Below the pieces are notes generated by a model. That model saw only the letters and a program-made list of their open reading frames with translations. It had not been told where the DNA came from and searched no databases. DNA of 64,000 bases, taken from assembly GCA_030603665.1 (NCBI GenBank), contig JAUVXJ010000017.1:17896-81895 (forward strand). Reading direction: 5' to 3'. The position numbers and the translations under genes are program-made. Source of the DNA: Chloroflexota bacterium (GTDB taxonomy: Bacteria; Chloroflexota; Anaerolineae; UBA7937; B3-Chlor). The first letter of the stretch is position 1. Each line of letters begins with the position of its first letter. Of this stretch, positions 52,134-61,500 are shown in pieces.

Positions 52134-52934
52134 CTACATCCCACGCTCCAGCGCACGCTTGAGGGTGTCGCCCCGCAATCCCTGGCGCAGGGCCTCCAGA
52201 GCAAGGATGTCGGTGGTGGGGATGTTCCCCAGGTTGATATTGTTGCCAAAGCGTAGAATCAAATACTGTTGCTGATTCTTGATTGGTGCCTCCCACATCA
52301 CCCTGTCCAGATCGGCGACGCCCGACACGATCTGATCCACCTCCCGCTCGTTCACGGCGCCGGACTTGTCGAACACGCCCACGCCCTTACCAGCCTCTCG
52401 GGCTTCGATGATCACTTGAACGGCACCCAAATCCACATCGTGGGCGATCAGGCGGCGCATCTCGGCGACCGCCACCTTCTCGTCGGGGCTCTTCTTGCCT
52501 ACCTCGGTAAGGACTTTGAAGCCCCTGTCCAGGGCGCGCTTGATGCAATCGCCTCGGGATTCGTCCGTCATTTCCATCGTACCATCGGAGACCTCGACCG
52601 CCGTGAAGCCCAGTTCCTTGGCCCGCTGCAGGTAGTCAGCATACCGGTCCTGCCATACCGCCACCTCCAGAAACGTCCCACCCGGGTAGATGTCCACCCC
52701 GGCGCCAGTCACGATCTCCACCTTTTCCCGCAGCACCTCCTCGTCGTAGAAGGCCGAGGTGCCAAAGGAGAACTTGAGGAAGTCGACGTAGTCCGCCGCC
52801 GTGGCCATGAGATCCTCGGTCGCGCGCGGGCCCAACCCCTTGTCCAATAGCATCGTGAACCCGCTGGAGCGCGGCTTCATGCTACGCCCCGGCTCCGGCA
52901 TACGGAACACCCCTTCCCACGCCTTCTTGGTCAT
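52134..52934 (-). CDS. comA: phosphosulfolactate synthase (ComA family)
   Basis: This 266-residue protein matches the TIM-barrel family: 'KPRSSGFTMLLDKGLGPRAT', 'YVDFLKFSFGTSAFYDEEVL', 'GVDIYPGGTFLEVAVWQ', 'FTAVEVSDGTMEM' and 'VMWEAPIKNQQQYLILRFGN'. ComA condenses phosphoenolpyruvate with sulfite to (2R)-phosphosulfolactate, the first step of coenzyme M synthesis in methanogens and of sulfolactate formation in Bacillus. Its start overlaps the HprK-like gene's stop (ATGA). No ComB or ComC is adjacent. Confidence 0.92.
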   Translation of the reverse strand: MTKKAWEGVFRMPEPGRSMKPRSSGFTMLLDKGLGPRATEDLMATAADYVDFLKFSFGTSAFYDEEVLREKVEIVTGAGVDIYPGGTFLEVAVWQDRYADYLQRAKELGFTAVEVSDGTMEMTDESRGDCIKRALDRGFKVLTEVGKKSPDEKVAVAEMRRLIAHDVDLGAVQVIIEAREAGKGVGVFDKSGAVNEREVDQIVSGVADLDRVMWEAPIKNQQQYLILRFGNNINLGNIPTTDILALEALRQGLRGDTLKRALERGM

Positions 52935-54007
52935 CTGTCAATGCCCTCCATGCTCGATTTCGGTCCGGCTAGAACCGTCTTGGCCTGCTTGATCTGCCAG
53001 TTGGGGGCGGCGACCAGTTGTGCGGCCGCCTCCCAACGGGTTTGTGCCAGTGCGGGGCTGTCGAGCCCCGTCACCGGCAGTTCCTCGTACAACAGAGCAG
53101 TGGCCCCGATCTTCTCCGAGGCGCTCTCGAACAGCAGTCGCGTCAGCGTGCGCGGGCCGTCCACATCGTGCACGATGGCCTTCTCGCGGCCGGCCTCGAT
53201 CCGCGGAAAGACGAAAGACAGAGTCGGGTTGACCAGTTCCGCCTTCTCCGTCGTAACATCGTGGAGACTGACGCTGATCTTGGCCTCCCAGGGGTTCTCC
53301 ACCTCCGGCAGCTCCAACCCCAGACGCTGGGCGGCCTCGGGGAAATCGTACACGAAGCTGCCCACCCGTATGTTGTCCACCAGCGCGCCGCGCTGGAAAA
53401 CCACGCCCTGCGGCTCAAACCGGAAGTAGGTCATCTCGGTGCTGAAGACCTGGTATCCCCGCGCCAGCGCTTCGAGCAGATAGACCGTCTTCCCCGCCCC
53501 AGCCTTGCCCACGACAACCACCAGCTCGCCTTCCTGCGGTTTGTAGATAGCGGCGGCGTGCAGGCTGAAGATACCCCGCCTCTCCTGTACGGTCAATGCA
53601 TAGCGGAAGAACAGTCCCAGGTTGCCCAGCAGTGACCACCGCCGGTCACGGCCCTCGCGCTCCAGGCGACTCAGGTCGCCCAGAACGAGCAACTCCTGCC
53701 CGCTGATCTCTATCTCCAAGGGCAAACGGGGATCGTCTAGAAAGTGGCAGTAGGCGTCCATTCCCGCGGCGTACGGGATGTGCTGGACCTCGCACCAGTT
53801 GGTGATCTGGGAATGGATCTCGCCTGGCTCGAAGTACTCAGGGTTGGAGATCAGGTCCTCCGTATTGGACCCCAGGCCATAGTTGATCCCCAGTATCTCG
53901 AGCCCCCGGGTGTGGGGCCAGCGTGTCGGTTGACTGGCCACTGTCCCAGCTCCTTCGTCCACGACTCCAACGCACGGCGTTACAGGGTGGCTTGCTTGTT
54001 TGATCAC
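52931..54007 (-). CDS. HPr-kinase-like P-loop protein
   Basis: This 358-residue protein (GTG start) has a P-loop 'VVVVGKAGAGKTVYLLEALA' near residue 170 in a context ('GIFSLHAAAIYKPQEGELVV') typical of HprK-type kinases that act on other proteins or small molecules. The N-terminal half is unrecognised. It overlaps comA, so the products are probably made together. It might phosphorylate a sulfonate intermediate or a regulator; this is inference, and no HPr gene is present. Confidence 0.7.
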   Translation of the reverse strand: MIKQASHPVTPCVGVVDEGAGTVASQPTRWPHTRGLEILGINYGLGSNTEDLISNPEYFEPGEIHSQITNWCEVQHIPYAAGMDAYCHFLDDPRLPLEIEISGQELLVLGDLSRLEREGRDRRWSLLGNLGLFFRYALTVQERRGIFSLHAAAIYKPQEGELVVVVGKAGAGKTVYLLEALARGYQVFSTEMTYFRFEPQGVVFQRGALVDNIRVGSFVYDFPEAAQRLGLELPEVENPWEAKISVSLHDVTTEKAELVNPTLSFVFPRIEAGREKAIVHDVDGPRTLTRLLFESASEKIGATALLYEELPVTGLDSPALAQTRWEAAAQLVAAPNWQIKQAKTVLAGPKSSMEGIDR

Positions 54008-54017
54008 GGCTGTATCT

Positions 54018-55187
54018 CTACAGCGTCACCAGACTCCCCATCAGAGTGATAGCCACAAAACTGATCACCCCCACCACCAGCGCCGCGCCAAGGCCAACGA
54101 TGAAAGGCTTGATCCCCAGTCCTCTGAAAGCCCGGAAGTCGGTGCTCAGCCCGACCCCCGCCAGCGCCACCACCAGGAGGTTGCCGGCCCAGGTCTTGAT
54201 GAAGCCCACGATGTTGGCCCAGGCCGCGTCGTCCCACAGCCCGAAGGCGTTCCTTCCGGCGTTGATCCCAGCATCGCCAAGGGATCGAATCACCGCCATC
54301 GCCAGGAATCCCAAAATGAAGAGGGGCAGCAGCTTGAGGACACTGATCTTCTTGTCGGCGCTCTCACCGGGACCGGCCATCTTGCGGGCGTAGTAGAAGG
54401 CCATGAAGGGAATGACGGCAGCCATGAACACGTTCCGCACCAGCTTGGTCACCGTGGCCACATCCAGGGCCAGGGGCGCCCCGAATACGTCCGCGTACAC
54501 CTTGGCGGAAGCCACTACCTGAGAAGTATCATGGACCGACGTGCCCAGGAAGAGCCCCACCTTCATAGCAACACCGGCGAAGATCACGTTGGCCACGTAC
54601 GGGTACACCAGGGTCGCCAGCAGCCCGAAGATGGTGATCACCGCCACCGCATAGGCCACCTCTTCCTCCTCCGCGTCGATGGCGGGGCCGGTGGCCACGA
54701 TGGCCGAGACCCCGCAGATGGAGGTGCCCACGGCGATGAGGGTCCCCAGCCTCTCGGGGAGGTTGACCCATTTGTTGATACGCGTGGTGAAGAACAGGGC
54801 GCCCAGGATACAGAAGACGACGATGGGCACGCCGAAGACCCCCAGCTGGAACACGTCGAAGATGGTGAGGCGGATGCCCAGCAAAATGATTCCCAGCCGC
54901 AGCACCTTCTTCACGGTGAACGAGAACCCGGGCTTGAGCACCTGGGGCAGCGGCACCAGGGCGCCTATGATCAGCCCCAACAGAATGGCCAGCATCACCG
55001 GCGAGACAGGCGTCTTATCGAAGCCCAGCAACGTCACGCCGAAGAACTGGCTCAGCCAGATACTGAGCGCAGCGAGAAGGACGGCCACCAGCAGGCCCGG
55101 CAGCAGCGAGGGGACCTGGTCCACGGTGACGCCCAGCAGGTTCTTCTCCCAGGCGCTCATCTTGCGTGTTGTTCTTGTATTGCTCAC
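54018..55187 (-). CDS. YeiH-family putative sulfate/sulfite exporter
   Basis: This 389-residue protein has about 10 helices and a GTG start after AGGAG. Family signatures include 'PVSPVMLAILLGLIIGAL', 'LRLGIILLGIRLTIFDVFQL', 'GTSICGVSAIVATGPAIDAE' and 'SVHDTSQVVASAKVY' (the HD pair is conserved). Relatives are proposed sulfate or sulfite exporters and occur in sulfonate-degradation loci. Ten bases separate it from the HprK-like gene, so a three-gene operon with comA is likely. Confidence 0.88.
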   Translation of the reverse strand: MSNTRTTRKMSAWEKNLLGVTVDQVPSLLPGLLVAVLLAALSIWLSQFFGVTLLGFDKTPVSPVMLAILLGLIIGALVPLPQVLKPGFSFTVKKVLRLGIILLGIRLTIFDVFQLGVFGVPIVVFCILGALFFTTRINKWVNLPERLGTLIAVGTSICGVSAIVATGPAIDAEEEEVAYAVAVITIFGLLATLVYPYVANVIFAGVAMKVGLFLGTSVHDTSQVVASAKVYADVFGAPLALDVATVTKLVRNVFMAAVIPFMAFYYARKMAGPGESADKKISVLKLLPLFILGFLAMAVIRSLGDAGINAGRNAFGLWDDAAWANIVGFIKTWAGNLLVVALAGVGLSTDFRAFRGLGIKPFIVGLGAALVVGVISFVAITLMGSLVTL

Positions 55188-55446
55188 GATGCTGACTCCT
55201 GCGTCATTGTCGTACTAATGGGATCATAGGGCAATCGACTTGCTCACACGAACGCGCTAGGACTGAAAGCGCCTCATAGGGTGACGTCCTTCGGCTGGTT
55301 CACCCGCGGAGTGCGCAAACTGGTGGTGAACTCGACCATTCGTCAGGAACAGAAGCGCGCCATCGAATCAGGCCGCCGAGCGGAGCCAAACGGTGTTCGC
55401 CAATAGGGGAGAGCGGTGGCTGATACGCCTCGGATGTGCGGGGCGA

Positions 55447-55863
55447 TCATGAGAGCCATTCTAGCCAAGATGTTCGACGGTACTTGGCGTGCTCAACATC
55501 CACCAGCCAGATCTGCAACTCCGGGAAGGCCTTAGCAATCCGCTTCCAGGCCTCCCGGTGCTGGGCTGCTCGCGCCGGGAGACCGATGCCAAACTGCACC
55601 GGCATAGCTATCACACAGTGATCGGCCCCGTCATTCAGCCGTGACGCGACTCGGAAGAACGCCTCGTAGAAATCCTTCGCCCGCGATGCCCCAGACTTCT
55701 TGTACCCGATGACCTCAATGTGCCAATCCTCGGTGGCTGCAGACGCCACCACATCCACGCCCGTCTCGCCATACGCCCTCGATGGACTGAGCCGGTAGCC
55801 CTCTGCCTGGAGTAGTGACCTCAAGCACACTTCGGTGTCCTTGTTGCCAACTGATTTCGCCAT
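55447..55863 (-). CDS. restriction-endonuclease-like (PD-(D/E)XK) small protein
   Basis: The start at 55863 (MAKSVGNKDTEVCLRSLLQA) follows GAGGGCGAT. It has 138 residues. 'AYGETGVDVVASAATEDWHI' followed by 'EVIGYKKS' has the fold pattern D...ExGxKK, with the Glu and Lys displaced from the classic ExK. It resembles Vsr/Holliday-resolvase-like small nucleases or inactive relatives. It is the last gene of the minus-strand island. Confidence 0.55.
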   Translation of the reverse strand: MAKSVGNKDTEVCLRSLLQAEGYRLSPSRAYGETGVDVVASAATEDWHIEVIGYKKSGASRAKDFYEAFFRVASRLNDGADHCVIAMPVQFGIGLPARAAQHREAWKRIAKAFPELQIWLVDVEHAKYRRTSWLEWLS

Positions 55864-55974
55864 ATCGCCCTCGCAGATGTCGAATCTATTGGATCGGCAT
55901 TGTCCCTTCTGGCCGGGAACTCGGGGCGGCCATCCAAGCAACCATGCCCACGGCGTACCCCCCGGTGTCTTTCA

Positions 55975-56673
55975 CTACGGCATGTCCACAACCCAAGGGC
56001 CGCGACACTCCAAAAGGGGATCTCTCTGCTGTTCGGGCCAGGTGACCGCGACAACGCTGGCGACATCGCCGGCCTCGGCAAGCATCTCCCGCACCCTGCC
56101 CCAATTGGCATCCCAGCGGCGTGGCGTGGACTGGATATCCCGCTGCATCAGGCACAGGTAGACTGCTCTTGCATGAGCAGGCGGATTGACCGTGAGTTGT
56201 AGTTTGCCTAGCACATGTCTCACGTCACTCACGCGACGGCGATCCCACGCATCGGCGAATAGCTTGAACTCGACGACGGCAAGCAGCGGGGGCGGGGAAA
56301 GGATTCCCCGATCCTCGATTCGACGATTGGTGACAGCAGTCGCGCCGTGGCGCTGAACGTAGTTTGGATCCAGCAGCGCTAAGTCATAGTGCCCCCGCCT
56401 TGCGGGGCGCTCCAACCTTCGCCTTGGATCACTCTTCTTGAAGCGGAAGAATGTGGGATATTCACGATGCAGCAGTCCTGTTGCCTGTCCGTCCGCTGTG
56501 CGGTGGATTCCAGCCAGGGCGGGACGCTGCAACACCTGGGAGGTGAATGAAGCAACAGCATCCGCTTCCGTGAAGAACCGATACGGCTCCGCCACAAACT
56601 GCCCCACCAGGGCTGTAAGACTCTGCTCCAGCTGCGACAACACGAGGTCAGACACTTGCTGATCCCCTGCCAT
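55975..56673 (-). CDS. uncharacterised protein with D...ExK nuclease-like motif
   Basis: This 232-residue protein starts after AAAGGAG. 'RRGHYDLALLDPNYV' near 94 and 'LLAVVEFKLFADAWDRR' near 133 give the D...ExK layout of the PD-(D/E)XK superfamily. The following region 'LGKLQLTVNPPAHARAVYLC' fits the core fold. It is 112 bp upstream of the small endonuclease-like gene. Function unknown; a defence nuclease is plausible. Confidence 0.55.
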   Translation of the reverse strand: MAGDQQVSDLVLSQLEQSLTALVGQFVAEPYRFFTEADAVASFTSQVLQRPALAGIHRTADGQATGLLHREYPTFFRFKKSDPRRRLERPARRGHYDLALLDPNYVQRHGATAVTNRRIEDRGILSPPPLLAVVEFKLFADAWDRRRVSDVRHVLGKLQLTVNPPAHARAVYLCLMQRDIQSTPRRWDANWGRVREMLAEAGDVASVVAVTWPEQQRDPLLECRGPWVVDMP

Positions 56674-57004
56674 CGAGACTCCTTTCGTCCATGATGTGGA
56701 TCACGAGGATCTTGCACAGAATGGCTTGCGTTGGGCCACCCGATGGCGACTCGCTATACATGGCGCTCTTGGCCGACCAGTTCGTTGGACAACATCCACG
56801 CGGCCAAACCTTCCTCCCGCTCCCTCCAATCGGGCATGTGTGCATTCATCATCGCCTGGAAGCCCTTGCCGTTGTCCGGCGGAACGGTTGGCGATCAGTC
56901 AGCAAGAGCCGAGCACGGCGGCTTCACCCATGCAATGCGGCGTCGACTCAGCACTCTGAAGTAGACGATCACACCCGGGAAGACACAATCGGATCAGACG
57001 CACG
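56674..57004. other. intergenic, no supported gene
   Basis: About 330 bp between two minus-strand genes. Frames on both strands are open in part, but none shows a start with ribosome binding site or a recognisable product. It may carry the promoter of the two nuclease-like genes. Confidence 0.4.
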
Positions 57005-58558
57005 CTATGGCGCCGTACCGGAGGGTCTCGGCTCTGCGTTGAGCAGGTACTGGATGATCCCGGACAGCAAGTAGAAACGAAGCTGAGTGTTGAAGCGGTT
57101 TGCTTCCCTCCCCGCGTGAGGGCCATCTTCGCTGGCGAGGTCCCAGAACGCGGAGCACAGCCCAACGACGGTTGTCTCGACGTCAAGCGCCTCCTCGATG
57201 AATCTCACCTTATCTCGACAGCCTGCACCGGTGAATACTCGGCCCAAGTGCTGTTCCGACCGCTTGACCATCACGTCGAGCAGCCGTTCAAAGGCATCCC
57301 GAATCATGGCATTCGCCGAATCATAGTCCGGTGTAGATGCGGTGAACTGCTGGAAGGCCTTCTGATAGTAGTATTGGGGATCAGTGTCGAAGTAGCTCGC
57401 CTCGTGAAGTTGCTTGAGCGATCCAAGTCCTGCTCGGTAGAAATCCGTGGTAAGCAGGTGATCGATGAGCTCCGTCTGGGACACCACAAACTCTTTCAAC
57501 AGTTCACCCATCACTTCGAAGTGACCATCGGTGCTGCGATAGACAAGACCATGTTCGTCTTCGAGACACTGAAGAGTCCTGATGATTTCTGCCTCACCTA
57601 CCTGCTCCGCGGCAAACTGAAACAGACCCGCTTGCACATCTCGGTCAAGAGATTCCCAGAGTGACAGGAAACACTCATTAAGGTCGGTCCCCACCCGACG
57701 ATCCACTCTGTCGAAACGCTCGAAGGACTGGTCCACAGGCTGCTGGAGTTTCCTCCGCCAGACCTCCTCAGCGTAGGTTCGTAGGAAATGAGGATGCTGC
57801 CCCGCTTTTCGTAGAATAATCTCCTTCTCCGAATGTGACAGTTGTCGATGGGATCCTAATGGCGTTTCTGTGAGATAGTCATAGGCCTGGTCGCGAGTGA
57901 AGGTGCGAAGACGGTAATTCTTGAATATCTCGTAGAACCTTGATGGGAAGGTCTTTGGACTATGTTCCCGGATGAACCTTGGGGTTGCCACAACCAAAGC
58001 GTGTTTGGTGTTGGAGAAGACATCGCGCATGAACTGAATATCTGATTCAGTGAACAACGACAACAGCTTCTCGAAGTTGTCGAGAATGAACACGATGTGC
58101 CTATCATGAAGTGACGATACATGCTTCAGAAGCCCCTCTAATGCTTCGGCGATTTCACTCATCTCAGAGCTGTTTCGCAGGTACGACACATACTCAGCCG
58201 CCAGTCTGCCCTCAAATGGCATTCCCCAGTTCTCTCTTGCTACGTCTACGCAAATATCACCCAGGAGTCTGAGCACCTCCCGACGCTCAGATGGCAGGTC
58301 GGCACAGTCAAGGTAGGCGAGTGCAAGCATCTCTGTGTCTTTGAGATGGCACCGCTGGATGTCAGGGCTCAGCAAGCTCCGCAAGACCGTTGTCTTCCCG
58401 ATGTACTTGGGCCCTATCAAGGAGAAGGACTCTGGTCCCTGGATTGGATCACCACCCAAACTGTCGAATATCTCGCGAACTACCTGTTCGCGGCCAAACG
58501 GTGCGCTCGCCGCCGAGATCGGGTCGGACACCTCGAAAGGGTTAGCCGGGCTATTCAC
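57005..58558 (-). CDS. AAA/STAND-type ATPase with HEPN- or Abi-like C-terminal segment
   Basis: It has 517 residues and a GTG start overlapping the large ATPase stop (GTGA). Walker A 'SLIGPKYIGKTTVLRSLL' near 49, Walker B 'HIVFILDNFEKLLSLF' near 153 and the sensor-like 'HALVVATPRFIREHS' near 190 are present. A winged-helix-like region ('HPHFLRTYAEEVWRRKL') follows. The C-terminal 100 residues end 'LASEDGPHAG' and 'QLRFYLLSGIIQYLL', which resembles the tails of abortive-infection proteins. Two NTPases translated together suggest a complex; likely a defence or DNA-maintenance role (inference). Confidence 0.75.
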   Translation of the reverse strand: MNSPANPFEVSDPISAASAPFGREQVVREIFDSLGGDPIQGPESFSLIGPKYIGKTTVLRSLLSPDIQRCHLKDTEMLALAYLDCADLPSERREVLRLLGDICVDVARENWGMPFEGRLAAEYVSYLRNSSEMSEIAEALEGLLKHVSSLHDRHIVFILDNFEKLLSLFTESDIQFMRDVFSNTKHALVVATPRFIREHSPKTFPSRFYEIFKNYRLRTFTRDQAYDYLTETPLGSHRQLSHSEKEIILRKAGQHPHFLRTYAEEVWRRKLQQPVDQSFERFDRVDRRVGTDLNECFLSLWESLDRDVQAGLFQFAAEQVGEAEIIRTLQCLEDEHGLVYRSTDGHFEVMGELLKEFVVSQTELIDHLLTTDFYRAGLGSLKQLHEASYFDTDPQYYYQKAFQQFTASTPDYDSANAMIRDAFERLLDVMVKRSEQHLGRVFTGAGCRDKVRFIEEALDVETTVVGLCSAFWDLASEDGPHAGREANRFNTQLRFYLLSGIIQYLLNAEPRPSGTAP

Positions 58559-61500
58559 GCATATCCCCCTTCCCGCAACACATCCTTCAACCCAAATCTG
58601 TTCCGCACGTACATCTGTAGCAGAGGAACCTGGATGCTGTACTTCATCTCCATGTCGTCGCCCTCGCGCTGATCGAGAATGTATCTTGCTTGCAGCCCGC
58701 GCAGAATGCCAGGGATGGCATCTCGCGGGAACTTGCGTGAGCTGTCCGCGATCATCCGTTCAGTCTCACCGGCTGTCGTCCACCGCTGTCCCATGCGATC
58801 ATCCCAGGTCAACCCCGCGACGCTGGTCAAGACGATTCTCTCTTCGGCGCTTTCGAGGCTATCAACTATGTCCGCAAGATCACCGATGTGATCGACAGCC
58901 TCTGTGACACCTTGCTGTACATCAACGGTCGTGGCCCGGAGGCGCTTTCCGGCGATGAGGTTGTTTACCACACGATCACACAGAGTTTGTATGTAATACG
59001 GGTTTCGGGCTGTCACGTGCACAATGAGCCGGACAGCATCCTCTGCCCATTCGAATGAGGGGTTGGCCTTTCGAATGGGCTCGGTCACGAGAAGCCGAGC
59101 CTCCTCTGGCGCTAGGTCCGCGATCTCTATTGGCGTGCCAGCCATCGAATACAAGCGATTTGCGCGTTGCATCATCATCCCCACCAGTTGGTCGGCTCCC
59201 ACAAATATGAAACTCATGAACTGGCCATGCTTCACTATCATTTCTCGGATGAATCCAAACAGCCCAGTCTCCTCTCCCTTACTGCGAATCAGAGTGTCGA
59301 ACTCATCGAACATGAGAAGCAGCTTTCGCCCATGATCGTTGAGCGGTTTTGCCTGTTGCACAATGAACTCCTCAAGCAGCGCATCCGGCGACAGATCTCG
59401 GAAATCCGCCATCGGGGTCGAGAGACTGGATATCCCAGCGACGTCCAGTTCCCGGCGTACACTCCCATAGATGTGGTAGTACACTTCCCATGTTGGTTTC
59501 TTTGCGGTGAACCGCTCGAAGTCCACCAGGACAGGAACGTAGTTCTCTTGCACAGCTGCCAGTTGCGCAACTCCCAGGACGCTCGGGTCTCCTTCCTTGA
59601 GTTGAAAAAGGAGAGAGGTCTTGCCGACTTTGCGCCTGCCGTGAATGACGGTGATTCGGTCCTGGAAATGCCCGATCAGGGAGCGGATTGTCTCATCGAG
59701 TTCGTCACGACGCCCGAAGAACATCTCGGAATTGCGGACTGGGTCACCGGTTATGTACGGGCTGTGGAACGGAGAAAAGGCCATCGGATCAGAGACGTTG
59801 ATGGTGTGTTGAAACGCAGCGGTCTTGTTCTTCTCCTCCTGATCCGAGTAGGTCACGCCACCGCGTATCTCCACTGCTTTGTCGGCGAGCGGCGAGATGT
59901 AGAGGGCCTCAATCCGCTCCTCCTTGCCGTAGATAGGGTCAAGAGCGACGCTATGATCTTTCGCATGGAAGCTTGAGTCCTTCTCGAGTTCAAGGCTCAC
60001 ACCGCTGGCCGGGCCGAAGTCAGCATTGGCTATCCGAATCTCCACGGGCGAAAGCTCATTGCGCGGCAGAGTGAACGTATTGATCACCACCTTGAGCCGG
60101 GCGCTACGGAAGAACTCGCGGTGCTGGTGATCCACGTACGCCTTGATCTGGTCCAACAACCTGATGAGGCGCCCCGCTTTCCTTCGAGTCTCCTCCGTGC
60201 CTCGAGCCTGACGGCCCGCGATCTTCCTAGCCACGCCATATACCTGAAGGAACTCGCGATCTACATCAGTATACAGTGCCGACTTCTGCACAACGTCCCG
60301 AGCTTCCATGAATTGTCTAACAAAACCAAGAAGGCGGCGGAAATCGTTGAGAACAGGCTCTACAATGTCTCCCATGTCCAGAACGGCCAGGACGAATCCG
60401 AGAAGCAAGCTCGTACCCGCCTGGTCGGAGACCTGCCCAAGAGAATACGCTACAATGTCCGTGAGCAACTTACCGGACTCTACATTCATGTCGTCCAGGG
60501 TGTGTTCCCACTTCCCACGTATCCTTCTGCCCAATGCAAAGAAGCCCTTCCGCCTGAGTCGACGAAGATTAAGAAGGAAGTCCCGAATGAAGTCAGGCTC
60601 GATGAGATACAGGTCCAGAAGCGCGTGGAAGAACTGCTCCGGAGAATCGTGGAGCAGCTGCGCCGCCCGCCACAGCATCGGTGCCATAGGTTGGCTTGTC
60701 TCGAGGGACCGAACATCTCGAGGAGCCCATGTGTTTCGGATCTCGCTGCTAGCATACGTGGCAAAGAAACCAGCCAGCACCCAGTAGTCGAACGGTGCAA
60801 TGGCTTTCAGATGCTGCAGCATCCGTTCCTCATATAGCATCCGGAAGAACAGCAGGTAGTATCGCCGGGCCACGAGCGGATCCTCGGTGAAGAACTCTCC
60901 ACCGCGAGCCGCATAGAAGCAAGTAAGAGTGCGCTTGAATTGCACCTCTTCGACGTGTCCTCGCTGCAGCAAGACTCTACAGATCCCAGCGAGGTATCTC
61001 GAACGCGCCGCATAGTTCGCACGTCCTGCTTCATCCGCGATCCTGAGAGCATCTTGGTTCTCCTCATCGGCAGTCCTGAGCAGCTCCTCGTCAGACTGGC
61101 ACGCCAGCATCCGCGTCAAGTGCTCGATCTCCGCCTGCAGAATCTCCTGGCGAACCCGACGAGGCATGAACGGACCGGACCTAATGAGCCTGAGCGTCCC
61201 GACAGGCAGTTGCTCAAGCAAGACGTCTACCTTAAGGACCGTCCTGTCGAGATCGTCGTCCAGAGCAAGGTCGACAGAGTACCCGGACAAGTCGGCATCG
61301 CTCGACACAATGCTACGAGCTAAGTCCAGCACTTGGTGCTCCGTAAGGGCGTCGGTATCAAGCTGCTCCGGTACCGTCCAAGGGCCTCTCCGGTTGAGTC
61401 GCTCCACCAGTTCACCGACCTCGTGCAGTTGCAGATTCAGAACGTATTCCTCACGTCTGGAGCGCCACTCTCGAAGGACTCCCTGCACCCACGGGGAACT

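Noticed and set aside
54000..55229. A 409-codon plus-strand frame
   Set aside because: It is the antisense of the YeiH exporter; the product is full of His/Gln/Asp repeats as expected of a shadow, and the other strand has a clear family match.
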